DNA of 64,000 nt, taken from positions 1 to 64,000 of the forward strand of contig NZ_BMTT01000004.1 of the NCBI RefSeq assembly GCF_014649815.1, read 5' to 3'. The stretch comes from Streptomyces mutabilis (lineage in GTDB: Bacteria > Actinomycetota > Actinomycetes > Streptomycetales > Streptomycetaceae). Below the pieces are notes generated by a model that made no database searches, was not told the DNA's origin, and worked only from the letters and a program-made list of their open reading frames with translations. Made by a program: the position numbers and the translations under genes. Of the stretch, positions 1 through 6,731 are shown piece after piece (the first letter of the stretch is position 1; every line of letters starts with the position of its first letter).

Positions 1-188
1 GACTGGGCGGCGCAGGTGACGGCGGGCAGGACGGTGCCCAGGGGTGCGCGGGAGCCGGACCGGCCGAGCTGCTTGAGGTGGGGCATGTGGTCGAGGAGAC
101 GGGGGGTGAGGCCGACGACGTCCAAAACCAGGAGGGGCGTCGGTCCCCCGGAGGGGGCCGGTGCGCCCAAGGAGGTGGTTCGGATCAT
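1..188 (-). CDS. Alkaline phosphatase superfamily protein, N-terminal part
   Basis: Only the first 62 codons are inside the window. The ATG overlaps the stop of the upstream eboE-like gene as ATGA, so it is the last visible gene of the same operon. The reading has the usual start of a nucleotide pyrophosphatase/phosphodiesterase-like protein: a hydrophobic strand LLVLDVVGLTPRLL, then helix residues ending HLKQLGRSG, then PLGTVLPAVTCAAQS. In this superfamily the first Asp and the Thr after the PAVT turn bind metal and act as nucleophile; both positions are present here. Substrate is unknown. A phosphoesterase of this superfamily at this place would fit removal of phosphate from a pathway intermediate, which is inference. 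The C-terminal part lies before base 1. Confidence 0.7.
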   Translation of the reverse strand, partial: MIRTTSLGAPAPSGGPTPLLVLDVVGLTPRLLDHMPHLKQLGRSGSRAPLGTVLPAVTCAAQ

Positions 189-1390
189 GGCAATTCCTTC
201 AAACCGAGGTCGGTCAGCAGATCGCGGGCGAGGGTGAGCTCGGCGGCGATGCCGTCGGTGAGCTGGGCGCGGGCGCGGGGCCGCAGCTCGGGCGGAAGGG
301 CCTGCCAGGTGTAGGTCTCGACCTCCAGATGGCGGGTGAGCGGGTGCGGGCCGCCGACGAGGCGGGTCAGCGCGGTCTTGAGCACGGCGAGGGTGGAGGT
401 GAGGGGCGCGGCGGGGGCCGCGTGCAGGGGGACGTGGAAGTGGGCACGCCAGGGCGCGGTGTCGGGAAGGGAACCGGTGTCGGCCAGGGCCTCGTCGAGG
501 TCGTCGGTGCCGTGCAGGGCGGCGGTGGCCGTCGTGGCCGCGGTGGCTGGGTCCGTCGGGGCGACGGTGCGGGTCTGGTGCAGGAAGCGGGGTTCGGCGA
601 AGGCGGCGAGGGCGTCGCGTACTTCGGGGTGAGAAGGGTGTTCGGCGTGCAGGGCGGCGGAGAGCTGGGACTTGACGACGGGGACGCGGGCCGCGGTCAG
701 GGCGTCCAGGGCGGTGTGCGGGTCTTCGAAGGAGGTGGCGAGGTGGCAGGTGTCGACGCAGACGCCGATGCGGTCGTGGGCTATCGCGGTCAGCGGTGCG
801 ATGGCGTCGCGGGTGGTCTCCACGACGCAGCCGGGTTCGGGTTCCAGGCCGATGCGGATGGAGCGACCGGTCAGCTCGTGGAGGGCGTCGAGCCGTTCGG
901 CGAGGGTGACCAGGGCGGTACGGGCTTTGTCGGCGCGGGTCTCGTCGTAGGCCGTGCGCCAGGCGAGCGGCAGGGTGGAGATGGTGCCGTCCGTGACGTC
1001 GTCGGGCAGCAGCCCGGCGAGGACGCGGGCCAGGGAGGTAGTGTGCTCCAGGCGTTCGGGGTCGGCCCAGTCCGGCTTGTAGACGCGGTACTTGACCTGT
1101 TCGGCGCCGAAGCCCTCGTAGGGGAAGCCGTTGAGGGTGACGACCTCCAGACCGCGCCGGTCGAGTTCGGTGCGCAGCCCGCGCAGCGCGGAGGGGTCGG
1201 TGACCAGGGCGTGGGCGGCGTCCCTGGCCAGCCACAGCCCGATGCCGAGGCGGTCGCGGCCGAGGCGGCGGCGGACCGGCTCGCAGTGGTCGCGGAGCTG
1301 GGCGAGGACGCCGTCGAGGGTTTCGGCGGGGTGGACGTTGGTGCAGTAGGCGAGGTGGACGGTGGAGCCGTCGGGGTGCCGGAAGCGCAT
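185..1390 (-). CDS. eboE: EboE-like TIM-barrel protein
   Basis: A 401-residue protein of the xylose-isomerase-like TIM-barrel group, matching the metabolite-traffic protein EboE of ebo clusters. Barrel-end motifs are readable: YCTNVHPAE near residues 16-23, GLEPEPG at 181-187 and CVDTCHLA at 211-218, which supply Glu, Asp and His residues of the kind that bind metal in this fold. The second half is less regular. It begins 3 bases after the TatD-like gene ends and its stop overlaps the next ATG, so translation is probably coupled. In cyanobacteria, ebo genes are needed for scytonemin precursor movement; no biochemical reaction is firmly assigned. Function here is unknown beyond membership in the cluster. 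Confidence 0.8.
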   Translation of the reverse strand: MRFRHPDGSTVHLAYCTNVHPAETLDGVLAQLRDHCEPVRRRLGRDRLGIGLWLARDAAHALVTDPSALRGLRTELDRRGLEVVTLNGFPYEGFGAEQVKYRVYKPDWADPERLEHTTSLARVLAGLLPDDVTDGTISTLPLAWRTAYDETRADKARTALVTLAERLDALHELTGRSIRIGLEPEPGCVVETTRDAIAPLTAIAHDRIGVCVDTCHLATSFEDPHTALDALTAARVPVVKSQLSAALHAEHPSHPEVRDALAAFAEPRFLHQTRTVAPTDPATAATTATAALHGTDDLDEALADTGSLPDTAPWRAHFHVPLHAAPAAPLTSTLAVLKTALTRLVGGPHPLTRHLEVETYTWQALPPELRPRARAQLTDGIAAELTLARDLLTDLGLKELP

Positions 1391-1393
1391 GGC

Positions 1394-2242
1394 TCACTCA
1401 CCGCCGCGCAGGATGGAGTTGCCCTCGTGCGTGGCGTCCTGGAAGGTGACGTCCAGGCTCAGGCGTCCGCTGAGGCCGTAGAAGGCGACGGGGTTGCGCC
1501 ACAGTACGCGGTCCACGTCGTCCTCGCCGAAGCCCTCGTCGAGCATCAGGTCGCCGACCTTGCGGGTCTTGAGCGGGTCGCTCTTCCCCCAGTCGGCGGC
1601 GGAGTTCACCAGGACCCGCTCGGGGCCGTACTCGCGCAGCAGTGCGACCATGCGGGCCTCGTCCATCTTGGTGTCCGGATAGACGGAGAAGCCGAGCCAG
1701 GCGCCGCTGTCCTTGGCCTCCTTGACGGTGGTCTCGTTGAGGTGGTCGACCAGCACCCGGTCGGTGGGCAGCGCGGACTCGCGGACCACGTCCAGGGTGC
1801 GGCGCAGGCCGGCGAGTTTGTCGCGGTGCGGGGTGTGCACGAGGGCGGGCAGGCCGTGGTCGGCGGCGAGCTGGAGCTGGGCGGCCAGGGCGGTGTCCTC
1901 GGCGGGGGTCATCGAGTCGTAGCCGATCTCACCGACGGCCACGACGCGGTCCTTGACGAGATAGCGGGGCAGTTCGTCGAGGACGGGGGCGCACCGCGGG
2001 TCGTTCGCCTCCTTGGGGTTGAGGGCGATCGTGCAGTGGTGGGCGATGCCGTACTGGGCTGCGCGGAAGGGTTCCCAGCCGAGCAGGGCGTCGAAGTAGT
2101 CGCGGAAGGAGTCGGGAGAGGTACGGGGCTGACCCAGCCAGAAGGAGGGTTCGACGACGGCGCGGACGCCGGCGGCGTGCATGGCCTCGTAGTCGTCGGT
2201 GGTGCGGGAGGTCATGTGGATGTGTGGGTCGAAGATGCGCAT
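1394..2242 (-). CDS. eboB: TatD-family metal-dependent hydrolase (EboB-like)
   Basis: A 282-residue amidohydrolase-fold protein. The start MRIFDPHIHM carries the HxH metal pair at residues 7 and 9. Further ligands expected for the TatD group are seen as GEIGYD, LVHTPH, VLVDHLNE and VNSAADWG. I chose the ATG at 2242 because it overlaps the stop of the eboA-like gene as TGATG; the frame stays open far upstream but that part is the antisense or shifted reading of neighbours. TatD-like enzymes act as nucleases or hydrolases on small substrates; in ebo operons the substrate is not known. A soluble cytoplasmic enzyme is expected since no signal peptide is present. Confidence 0.82.
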   Translation of the reverse strand: MRIFDPHIHMTSRTTDDYEAMHAAGVRAVVEPSFWLGQPRTSPDSFRDYFDALLGWEPFRAAQYGIAHHCTIALNPKEANDPRCAPVLDELPRYLVKDRVVAVGEIGYDSMTPAEDTALAAQLQLAADHGLPALVHTPHRDKLAGLRRTLDVVRESALPTDRVLVDHLNETTVKEAKDSGAWLGFSVYPDTKMDEARMVALLREYGPERVLVNSAADWGKSDPLKTRKVGDLMLDEGFGEDDVDRVLWRNPVAFYGLSGRLSLDVTFQDATHEGNSILRGGE

Positions 2243-3174
2243 CAGGACTCCTTGCCGTGGGGGTCGACCGGGCCGGCAGCGGGAGGCTCGGACCCGGTCA
2301 GGGCCAGGACGCGGTGGAGGTCTTCGGGGACGGGGCGGCCCGCGGCGGTGCGTTCGGCGGCGTAGTCGGCGAGCATGCGGGCGAGTTCCGCGTCGCCTGC
2401 GGCCCGTCGGCCGAGGTCCGCCACGCGGTCGACGGGGACGCCGGTGAACAGGCACTTCAGTACGGCGTGCCGCCACTGGTGCGCGTCGAGGTGCCGGGCG
2501 GCGTACGGGCCGAGGGCGGCGGCGACCAGCCGGGTGTCGTTGGCGCGCAGGGCGTCCTCGACGAGCGGGATGGCGTCCGGGCCGGGCACGAGGTGGGGCA
2601 GCGCGTGGAGGACGGCGCGGCGTTCGTCGGCGGTGCCCTGGGAGTAGACGCGGGTCAGGGCGTCGGTGCCGGCGCGTGCGGCGTGCAGGACGAGGACGCG
2701 TGCGGCGTCGGCGTGGGCGGGGCCGCAGCGGCGTCCGGCTTCGGCCAGGCGCAGCTCCCACACCGAGACGGAACCGTGGGTGCCGGGGTGGGCGGCGGCC
2801 TCGTCCAGGGCCTGGTCCAGCCAGGCGCGGGCGGCTCCGCCGAGTTCGGCGGTGAGGGCGGCGCGCAGGTCGGCGGGCGGCAGGTGGGCGGGGGTGGTGC
2901 CCGGGAGGTTCTGCCCTGCACGGGTGCCGTCCGGGGTCCGGGGGCCGTCGGTGGCCGGGGTGCCCTCCGTGGTGCGGGTTCTGGCCCCGGTCGAGGTGCC
3001 CTCCGTAGCCCGGGTGCTGACCCCGGTCGAGGCGCGCTCCGCCCGGCTGCCGTTGCCGGACGAGGTGTCCTCCGTGACTCGGGGGCCGTCCCCGCCCGAG
3101 GGTGCCCCCGTGGCCCGGATGCCGTCCGTGGACGGTGTTTCGGGTGTGCCGTGGGTGGCGTGCGGCTGCGTCAT
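2242..3174 (-). CDS. eboA: EboA-domain protein with disordered N-terminal extension
   Basis: A 310-residue protein. Residues 1 to about 92 are rich in Thr, Gly, Pro, Arg and Glu with repeating TEGT-like words, so likely disordered. From about residue 96 (HLPPADLRAAL) the chain is regular and alpha-helical, with the helix pairs ELRLAEAGRRCGPAHADAA, ERRAVLHALPHLVPG and ARHLDAHQWRHAVLKCL that I associate with the EboA family, which looks like a HEAT-type helical repeat without catalytic motifs. ATGA overlap with the upstream isomerase and TGATG overlap with the TatD-like gene place it mid-operon. A scaffold or adaptor role is possible but unproven. The repeat-rich N-terminus is encoded by imperfect 36-base repeats (2962-3033). 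Confidence 0.72.
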   Translation of the reverse strand: MTQPHATHGTPETPSTDGIRATGAPSGGDGPRVTEDTSSGNGSRAERASTGVSTRATEGTSTGARTRTTEGTPATDGPRTPDGTRAGQNLPGTTPAHLPPADLRAALTAELGGAARAWLDQALDEAAAHPGTHGSVSVWELRLAEAGRRCGPAHADAARVLVLHAARAGTDALTRVYSQGTADERRAVLHALPHLVPGPDAIPLVEDALRANDTRLVAAALGPYAARHLDAHQWRHAVLKCLFTGVPVDRVADLGRRAAGDAELARMLADYAAERTAAGRPVPEDLHRVLALTGSEPPAAGPVDPHGKES

Positions 3175-4151
3175 GGGTGTGGCTCCCTTCCATAGGTGGC
3201 GGAGGGCTCGCCCGAGCGGTTCGTGCGGGGTGCCGCCGCCGCGGCCCGGCGGAGGAACGGGAGGGAGCGTTCGGCGAAGTGGGGGCCCGCGTGGGAGTGG
3301 CGGGGAAGTTCGACGACGGTCAGGCCCTGGTAGCCGGTGGCGGCGAGGGCCTCGAGGACGGGTGGGAAGTCGATCTCGCCGTCACCGAAGGGGAGGTGTT
3401 CGTGGACACCGCGGCGCATGTCCTCGATCTGCACGTGACGCAGCCAAGGGGCGGCGGCGCGTACGCAGTCGGCGGGAGGCAGTGGTTCGAGGCACTGGCA
3501 GTGGCCGATGTCGAGGGTGAGGCCGAGGTTCTCGGGGTCACCGAGGGTGCGCCGCAGCCGGTGGAAGCCGTCGAGGTCGCCCAGGAGGTGACCCGGCTCG
3601 GGCTCCACCGCGAGCGGCACACCGGCGGCCGCGGCGGCGTCCAGGACCGGGGCCAGGGCTTCCGCCAGGCGCTTCCAGGCCGTCTCCTCGTCCGTTCCGG
3701 GCGGAGTGACGCCGCTGAAGCAGTGCACGGCGTGGGCACCGAGGTCGGCGGCGACGCGGACGGCCTTCAGCAGCAGGTCGGCGCGGCGGGCCCGGTCGCC
3801 GGCGTCGGGGTCGAGGAGCGATGGGCCGTGTTTGCGGCGCGGGTCGAGGACGTAGCGGGCACCGGTCTCCACGGTGACGCCGAGCCCGAGCTCGGCCAGC
3901 CGGTGCGCGACCCGTCGGGTACGGGCGGCCAGGTCGGGAGCGAGCGGGTCGAGGTGCATGTGGTCGAGGGTCAGGCCGACGCCGTCGTAACCGAGGTCGG
4001 CGAGGAGGGCGAGGGCGTCGTCGAGACGGAGGTCGGCGAGACCGTTGGTGCCGTAGCCGAAGCGGAGGGAGGGTACGCGTTCGCCGTCCCTGTGTGTGCG
4101 CGGGTCGGGGGCCGCCTGCCCGTGCGGTGGCTGATGGGTGTGCGGGCTCAC
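3171..4151 (-). CDS. Sugar phosphate isomerase/epimerase-type TIM barrel
   Basis: A 326-residue AP-endonuclease-2-fold protein starting at a GTG that overlaps the stop of the prenyltransferase gene (GTGA), with AAGGTGA upstream. Barrel motifs in order are FGYGTNGLADLRL, TLDHMHLD, AVEPEPGHLL, LDIGHCQC, HVQIEDMRRG and VVELPRHSHAG, giving the Glu, Asp, His and Glu set that holds a divalent metal in IolE/IolI-type enzymes. This is a second TIM barrel in the operon besides eboE, and the two share EPEPG and DxxHC/DxGHC signatures, so they may be distant paralogues. A probable role is isomerising or dehydrating a sugar or cyclitol made by the upstream cyclase; this is inference. Confidence 0.78.
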   Translation of the reverse strand: MSPHTHQPPHGQAAPDPRTHRDGERVPSLRFGYGTNGLADLRLDDALALLADLGYDGVGLTLDHMHLDPLAPDLAARTRRVAHRLAELGLGVTVETGARYVLDPRRKHGPSLLDPDAGDRARRADLLLKAVRVAADLGAHAVHCFSGVTPPGTDEETAWKRLAEALAPVLDAAAAAGVPLAVEPEPGHLLGDLDGFHRLRRTLGDPENLGLTLDIGHCQCLEPLPPADCVRAAAPWLRHVQIEDMRRGVHEHLPFGDGEIDFPPVLEALAATGYQGLTVVELPRHSHAGPHFAERSLPFLRRAAAAAPRTNRSGEPSATYGREPHP

Positions 4152-5227
4152 GTGATGCTCACCTTCCTCATGGCTGCCCTCTTCGCGAACATCCGCCCGG
4201 CCGGTGCCAGGGCGGCGACCAGCAGGGACGTGACGGGCGCGCCGGAGCGGGCGGCGAGCGCCGCCTGGAGCGGGACGGTGGCCCGGACGCCACCGCCTAC
4301 GGCCCGTTGGACGAGTGGGGGTGAGGGGTTGAGCGTGGCGTGGAAGTAGGGGCGGGCGGCCGTGGCGGCGTAGGCGGCGCCCAGGACGGTGGTGAGGGCG
4401 CCGGTGGGCCCGGGTGGCTGCCCGGCCGGGTTGGAGCCCGGCAGGCCGGGGGCGGCTGCAGCCCGCCGGCCTGCCGGGAGTCGGATGCGACCTGCGGTGA
4501 CCAGCCGCGTCAGCGCGCCCGTCGTCGCCAAGGCGGCCAGCGGGGCGAGGACCGAACCGCCGGTGGTCTCCCGGCGGGACACGGCGGTGACCGCGAGGGT
4601 GTGGCTGCCGAGCAGCGCGGCGGAGGGCAGTGCGGCCCGGGTGCCGCCACCGGTGGCGGCCGCCCCCAGGAGCAGGTCCAGTCCGCGGGCCGCCGCCATG
4701 GCCGCCGGTCCGGCGGGCGTGTGCTTCAGGGCGAGGTCGTAGGCCCAGACGGTCGCCGCCAGGGGCGCGGCCACCGCGAGGGCAGGGCGTCCCGCGCCGG
4801 CGGCCAGAGCCAGTCCGGCGCCGGTGAGGGCACCGGCCGCCGTGAGGGCCGCCGCCGGGCGGATGCGGCCGGACGGAAGCGGGCGGTGCGGACGCTCCAC
4901 GGCGTCCTCGGCACGGTCGGCCCAGTCGTTCAGGGCCATACCGGCCTCGTACAGGCACAGGGAGGAACCGATGGCGAGCAGCGTGCGGGGGCCGGGCCGC
5001 GCACCGGCCGCCGCCGCGCCGGCCAGGGCGTCGCCCGGCACGGTGAACAGGGCGGGCAGGCGCAACAGTTCGGCCCAGGCGCCCGCGCGGCCGGAGCGGG
5101 GGCCGGAAGCGCGCGGTACGGAGCCGCAGGAGGCCGTCGGAGCGACGGCCCCGGAAGCCGAGCGCTGCTCCGGCGCGGGCGGGCCCGCCTCGGCCGCGGC
5201 CCGTGCCGCGGCGGCCGTGCGGCTCAA
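4148..5227 (-). CDS. eboC: UbiA-type prenyltransferase-like membrane protein (EboC-like)
   Basis: A 359-residue polytopic membrane protein with about eight Ala/Leu/Gly-rich segments. The first aspartate-rich UbiA motif is clear, NDWADRAEDAVERPHRPLPSG at roughly residues 100-120. The second motif after YDLALKH lacks the usual DxxxD and reads ARGLDLLLG, as I recall for the actinobacterial SCO3242-type subfamily. The start is taken as TTG at 5227, since TTGA overlaps the stop of the cyclase gene; an internal start closer to GAWAELLRLP cannot be excluded because the first 50 residues are low complexity. UbiA enzymes transfer prenyl chains onto an acceptor at the membrane; acceptor and donor here are unknown. 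Confidence 0.78.
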   Translation of the reverse strand: MSRTAAAARAAAEAGPPAPEQRSASGAVAPTASCGSVPRASGPRSGRAGAWAELLRLPALFTVPGDALAGAAAAGARPGPRTLLAIGSSLCLYEAGMALNDWADRAEDAVERPHRPLPSGRIRPAAALTAAGALTGAGLALAAGAGRPALAVAAPLAATVWAYDLALKHTPAGPAAMAAARGLDLLLGAAATGGGTRAALPSAALLGSHTLAVTAVSRRETTGGSVLAPLAALATTGALTRLVTAGRIRLPAGRRAAAAPGLPGSNPAGQPPGPTGALTTVLGAAYAATAARPYFHATLNPSPPLVQRAVGGGVRATVPLQAALAARSGAPVTSLLVAALAPAGRMFAKRAAMRKVSIT

Positions 5228-6519
5228 CGCTGCCTCCCGTGCTCGTCGGCACCCTGTCGGGCCCCACCGGCTACGCCGCGGTCGGCCGCGCCCCCGCCGG
5301 CGGCGTCCCGGTGCGCCTCGGTGTCGACGGCGAAGCCATCCGGGGCCCCATCGTCCCCCTGGACGCCCGAGCCGTCCCGCAACCGCCCGGCGAAGCGTTT
5401 CAGCTCGGCGTACTGCTCGGCCAATGACGACGGTCCCTCCCCGACCGGGTCCTTGAAGTAGAAGCCCAGTTCGCTCAGGGGACCGGACAGGCCCCGCTGC
5501 TGGGCGCGGGCGGCCAGACGGGCCAGGTCGAGGACGAGCGGGGCGGCGAGCGCCGAGTCGCAGCCCTGCCAGGTGGTCTGGAGGATCATGCGGGCGCCCA
5601 GGAAGCCGTCGAAGGCGATGTGGTCCCAGGCGGTTTTCCAGTCGCCGAGCGAAGGCACGTCGTCGATGTGGACCTCACCTTCGGGCACGGTGCCGAGAGT
5701 GTCGGCGAGGACGCGTTCCTTGCCGGCGTTCTTGGCGGCGGCGGCCGCGGGGTCGGCGAGGGCGGCTCCGTCGCCGCCGCCCAGCAGGTTTGTGCCGGAC
5801 CAGGCGCGCACGGCGAGGGCGCGTTGCAGGAACATCGGGCCGAGCACGGAGCGCAGCAGGGTCTGCCCGGTCTTGCCGTCGCGGCCCGCGTACGGCAGGC
5901 CCGAGGCCTCGGCGAGGGGCGCCAGCGCCGGGTGGTGCAGGCCCGTGGAGGGGGTGAAGTTGACGTAGGGGCAGCCGGCCCGCAGGGCGGCCGCCGCGTA
6001 GAGGGAACTGGGCGGCAGCGAGCCGTCGGTCGGCGCGGGCTCGGTCGAGGCGACGTTCACCACGACGGCACCCGCGAGGCCCTGGCGGCGCACGAAGGCG
6101 CGGATGTCGGCGGCGAACACGTCGATCCACTCGTCGTCGGTGCGGTCCGGACCGTCGTCCGTGTCACGGGGCTGGGGGCCGCCGGGCCGGATCTCGCGGT
6201 CGGCGGCGACGAGTTCGGCGTGCACGGCGGACGGCAGCCCGTGCGGCAGGACGCCGTCGGCGGCGAGGTGCTCGGCACGCTTGGGCAGCGGACAGTCGAG
6301 GGTGTCGTGGCCGCCGAAGACGAGGGACGACAGCGACGGCAGACCGCACGAGGCGAAGTCGGGGGTCTCGGTGACCACGCCGGTCGGTGGGTGGAGCCCG
6401 GCCCCGACGGCGGCGCAGCCCGCGATCGCGGTCGTGGCCACGGAGCCGCGCGCCCCGATGAGCCAGACGCCGAAGCGCGGGTCCGTGGAGGGGACGGGCA
6501 GGGACGGTTCGGCGGACAT
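5224..6519 (-). CDS. Inositol-3-phosphate-synthase-like cyclase
   Basis: A 431-residue Rossmann protein. LIGARGSVATTAIAG near residue 20 is an NAD-binding loop. GRDGKTGQTLLRSVLGP, GDWKTAWDHIAF and LQTTWQGCDSALAAPLVLDL line up with the GDDxKSQ, GDxK and HNTCEDSLLAAPIILDL blocks of myo-inositol-phosphate synthases, including the lysines used in cyclisation. It differs enough from standard Ino1 that the product could be another cyclitol phosphate. First gene of the ebo-like operon; GGAGG sits 6 bases before ATG. The C-terminus after about residue 390 is low complexity and Gly/Ala rich. EboD of other ebo clusters is a different sugar-phosphate cyclase (dehydroquinate-synthase-like), so this gene may stand in for it. 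Confidence 0.8.
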   Translation of the reverse strand: MSAEPSLPVPSTDPRFGVWLIGARGSVATTAIAGCAAVGAGLHPPTGVVTETPDFASCGLPSLSSLVFGGHDTLDCPLPKRAEHLAADGVLPHGLPSAVHAELVAADREIRPGGPQPRDTDDGPDRTDDEWIDVFAADIRAFVRRQGLAGAVVVNVASTEPAPTDGSLPPSSLYAAAALRAGCPYVNFTPSTGLHHPALAPLAEASGLPYAGRDGKTGQTLLRSVLGPMFLQRALAVRAWSGTNLLGGGDGAALADPAAAAAKNAGKERVLADTLGTVPEGEVHIDDVPSLGDWKTAWDHIAFDGFLGARMILQTTWQGCDSALAAPLVLDLARLAARAQQRGLSGPLSELGFYFKDPVGEGPSSLAEQYAELKRFAGRLRDGSGVQGDDGAPDGFAVDTEAHRDAAGGGAADRGVAGGARQGADEHGRQR

Positions 6520-6664
6520 GGGCAGCCTCCTTGTCGTACGCGAACCGGACGCGAGTGCCGGAAGAGGGGGTGCCGGGTGCGTTGGCCCCGGCGGGACGGC
6601 GGGCGGAGGTCCGGCGTCCTCCGCCCGCCGCCGTTCCGGTTGCCCCGGAGGGGCGGGTCACCCC

Positions 6665-6731
6665 GGGGGCAGGACGCCCCCAGGGGGTCAAGCAGTCCTG
6701 GGGTCAGGCGCCCCAGGGGTCAGGCGCCCCT
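6665..6731. terminator. Three tandem GC hairpins between operons
   Basis: The stretch between the secreted-enzyme gene (stop at 6730) and the ebo-like operon start holds three hairpins in a row. One has a 6-bp stem 6665-6670/6676-6681 with 5-base loop, one a 7-bp stem 6697-6703/6711-6717, and one a 5-bp stem 6715-6719/6727-6731, the last two sharing the loop sequence TCAGGCG. No T-run follows. They could stop transcription on the minus strand after the secreted enzyme gene, as many Streptomyces terminators lack a T-tract. The remaining bases 6520-6664 hold only the upstream region of the ebo-like operon, with no clear promoter box that I can defend. Confidence 0.5.

Noticed and set aside
161-2365. 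Plus-strand open frame of 734 codons over the ebo-like genes
   Set aside because: It is the antisense reading of eboE and eboB, Gly/Val rich without motifs, and long only because high GC removes stop codons.
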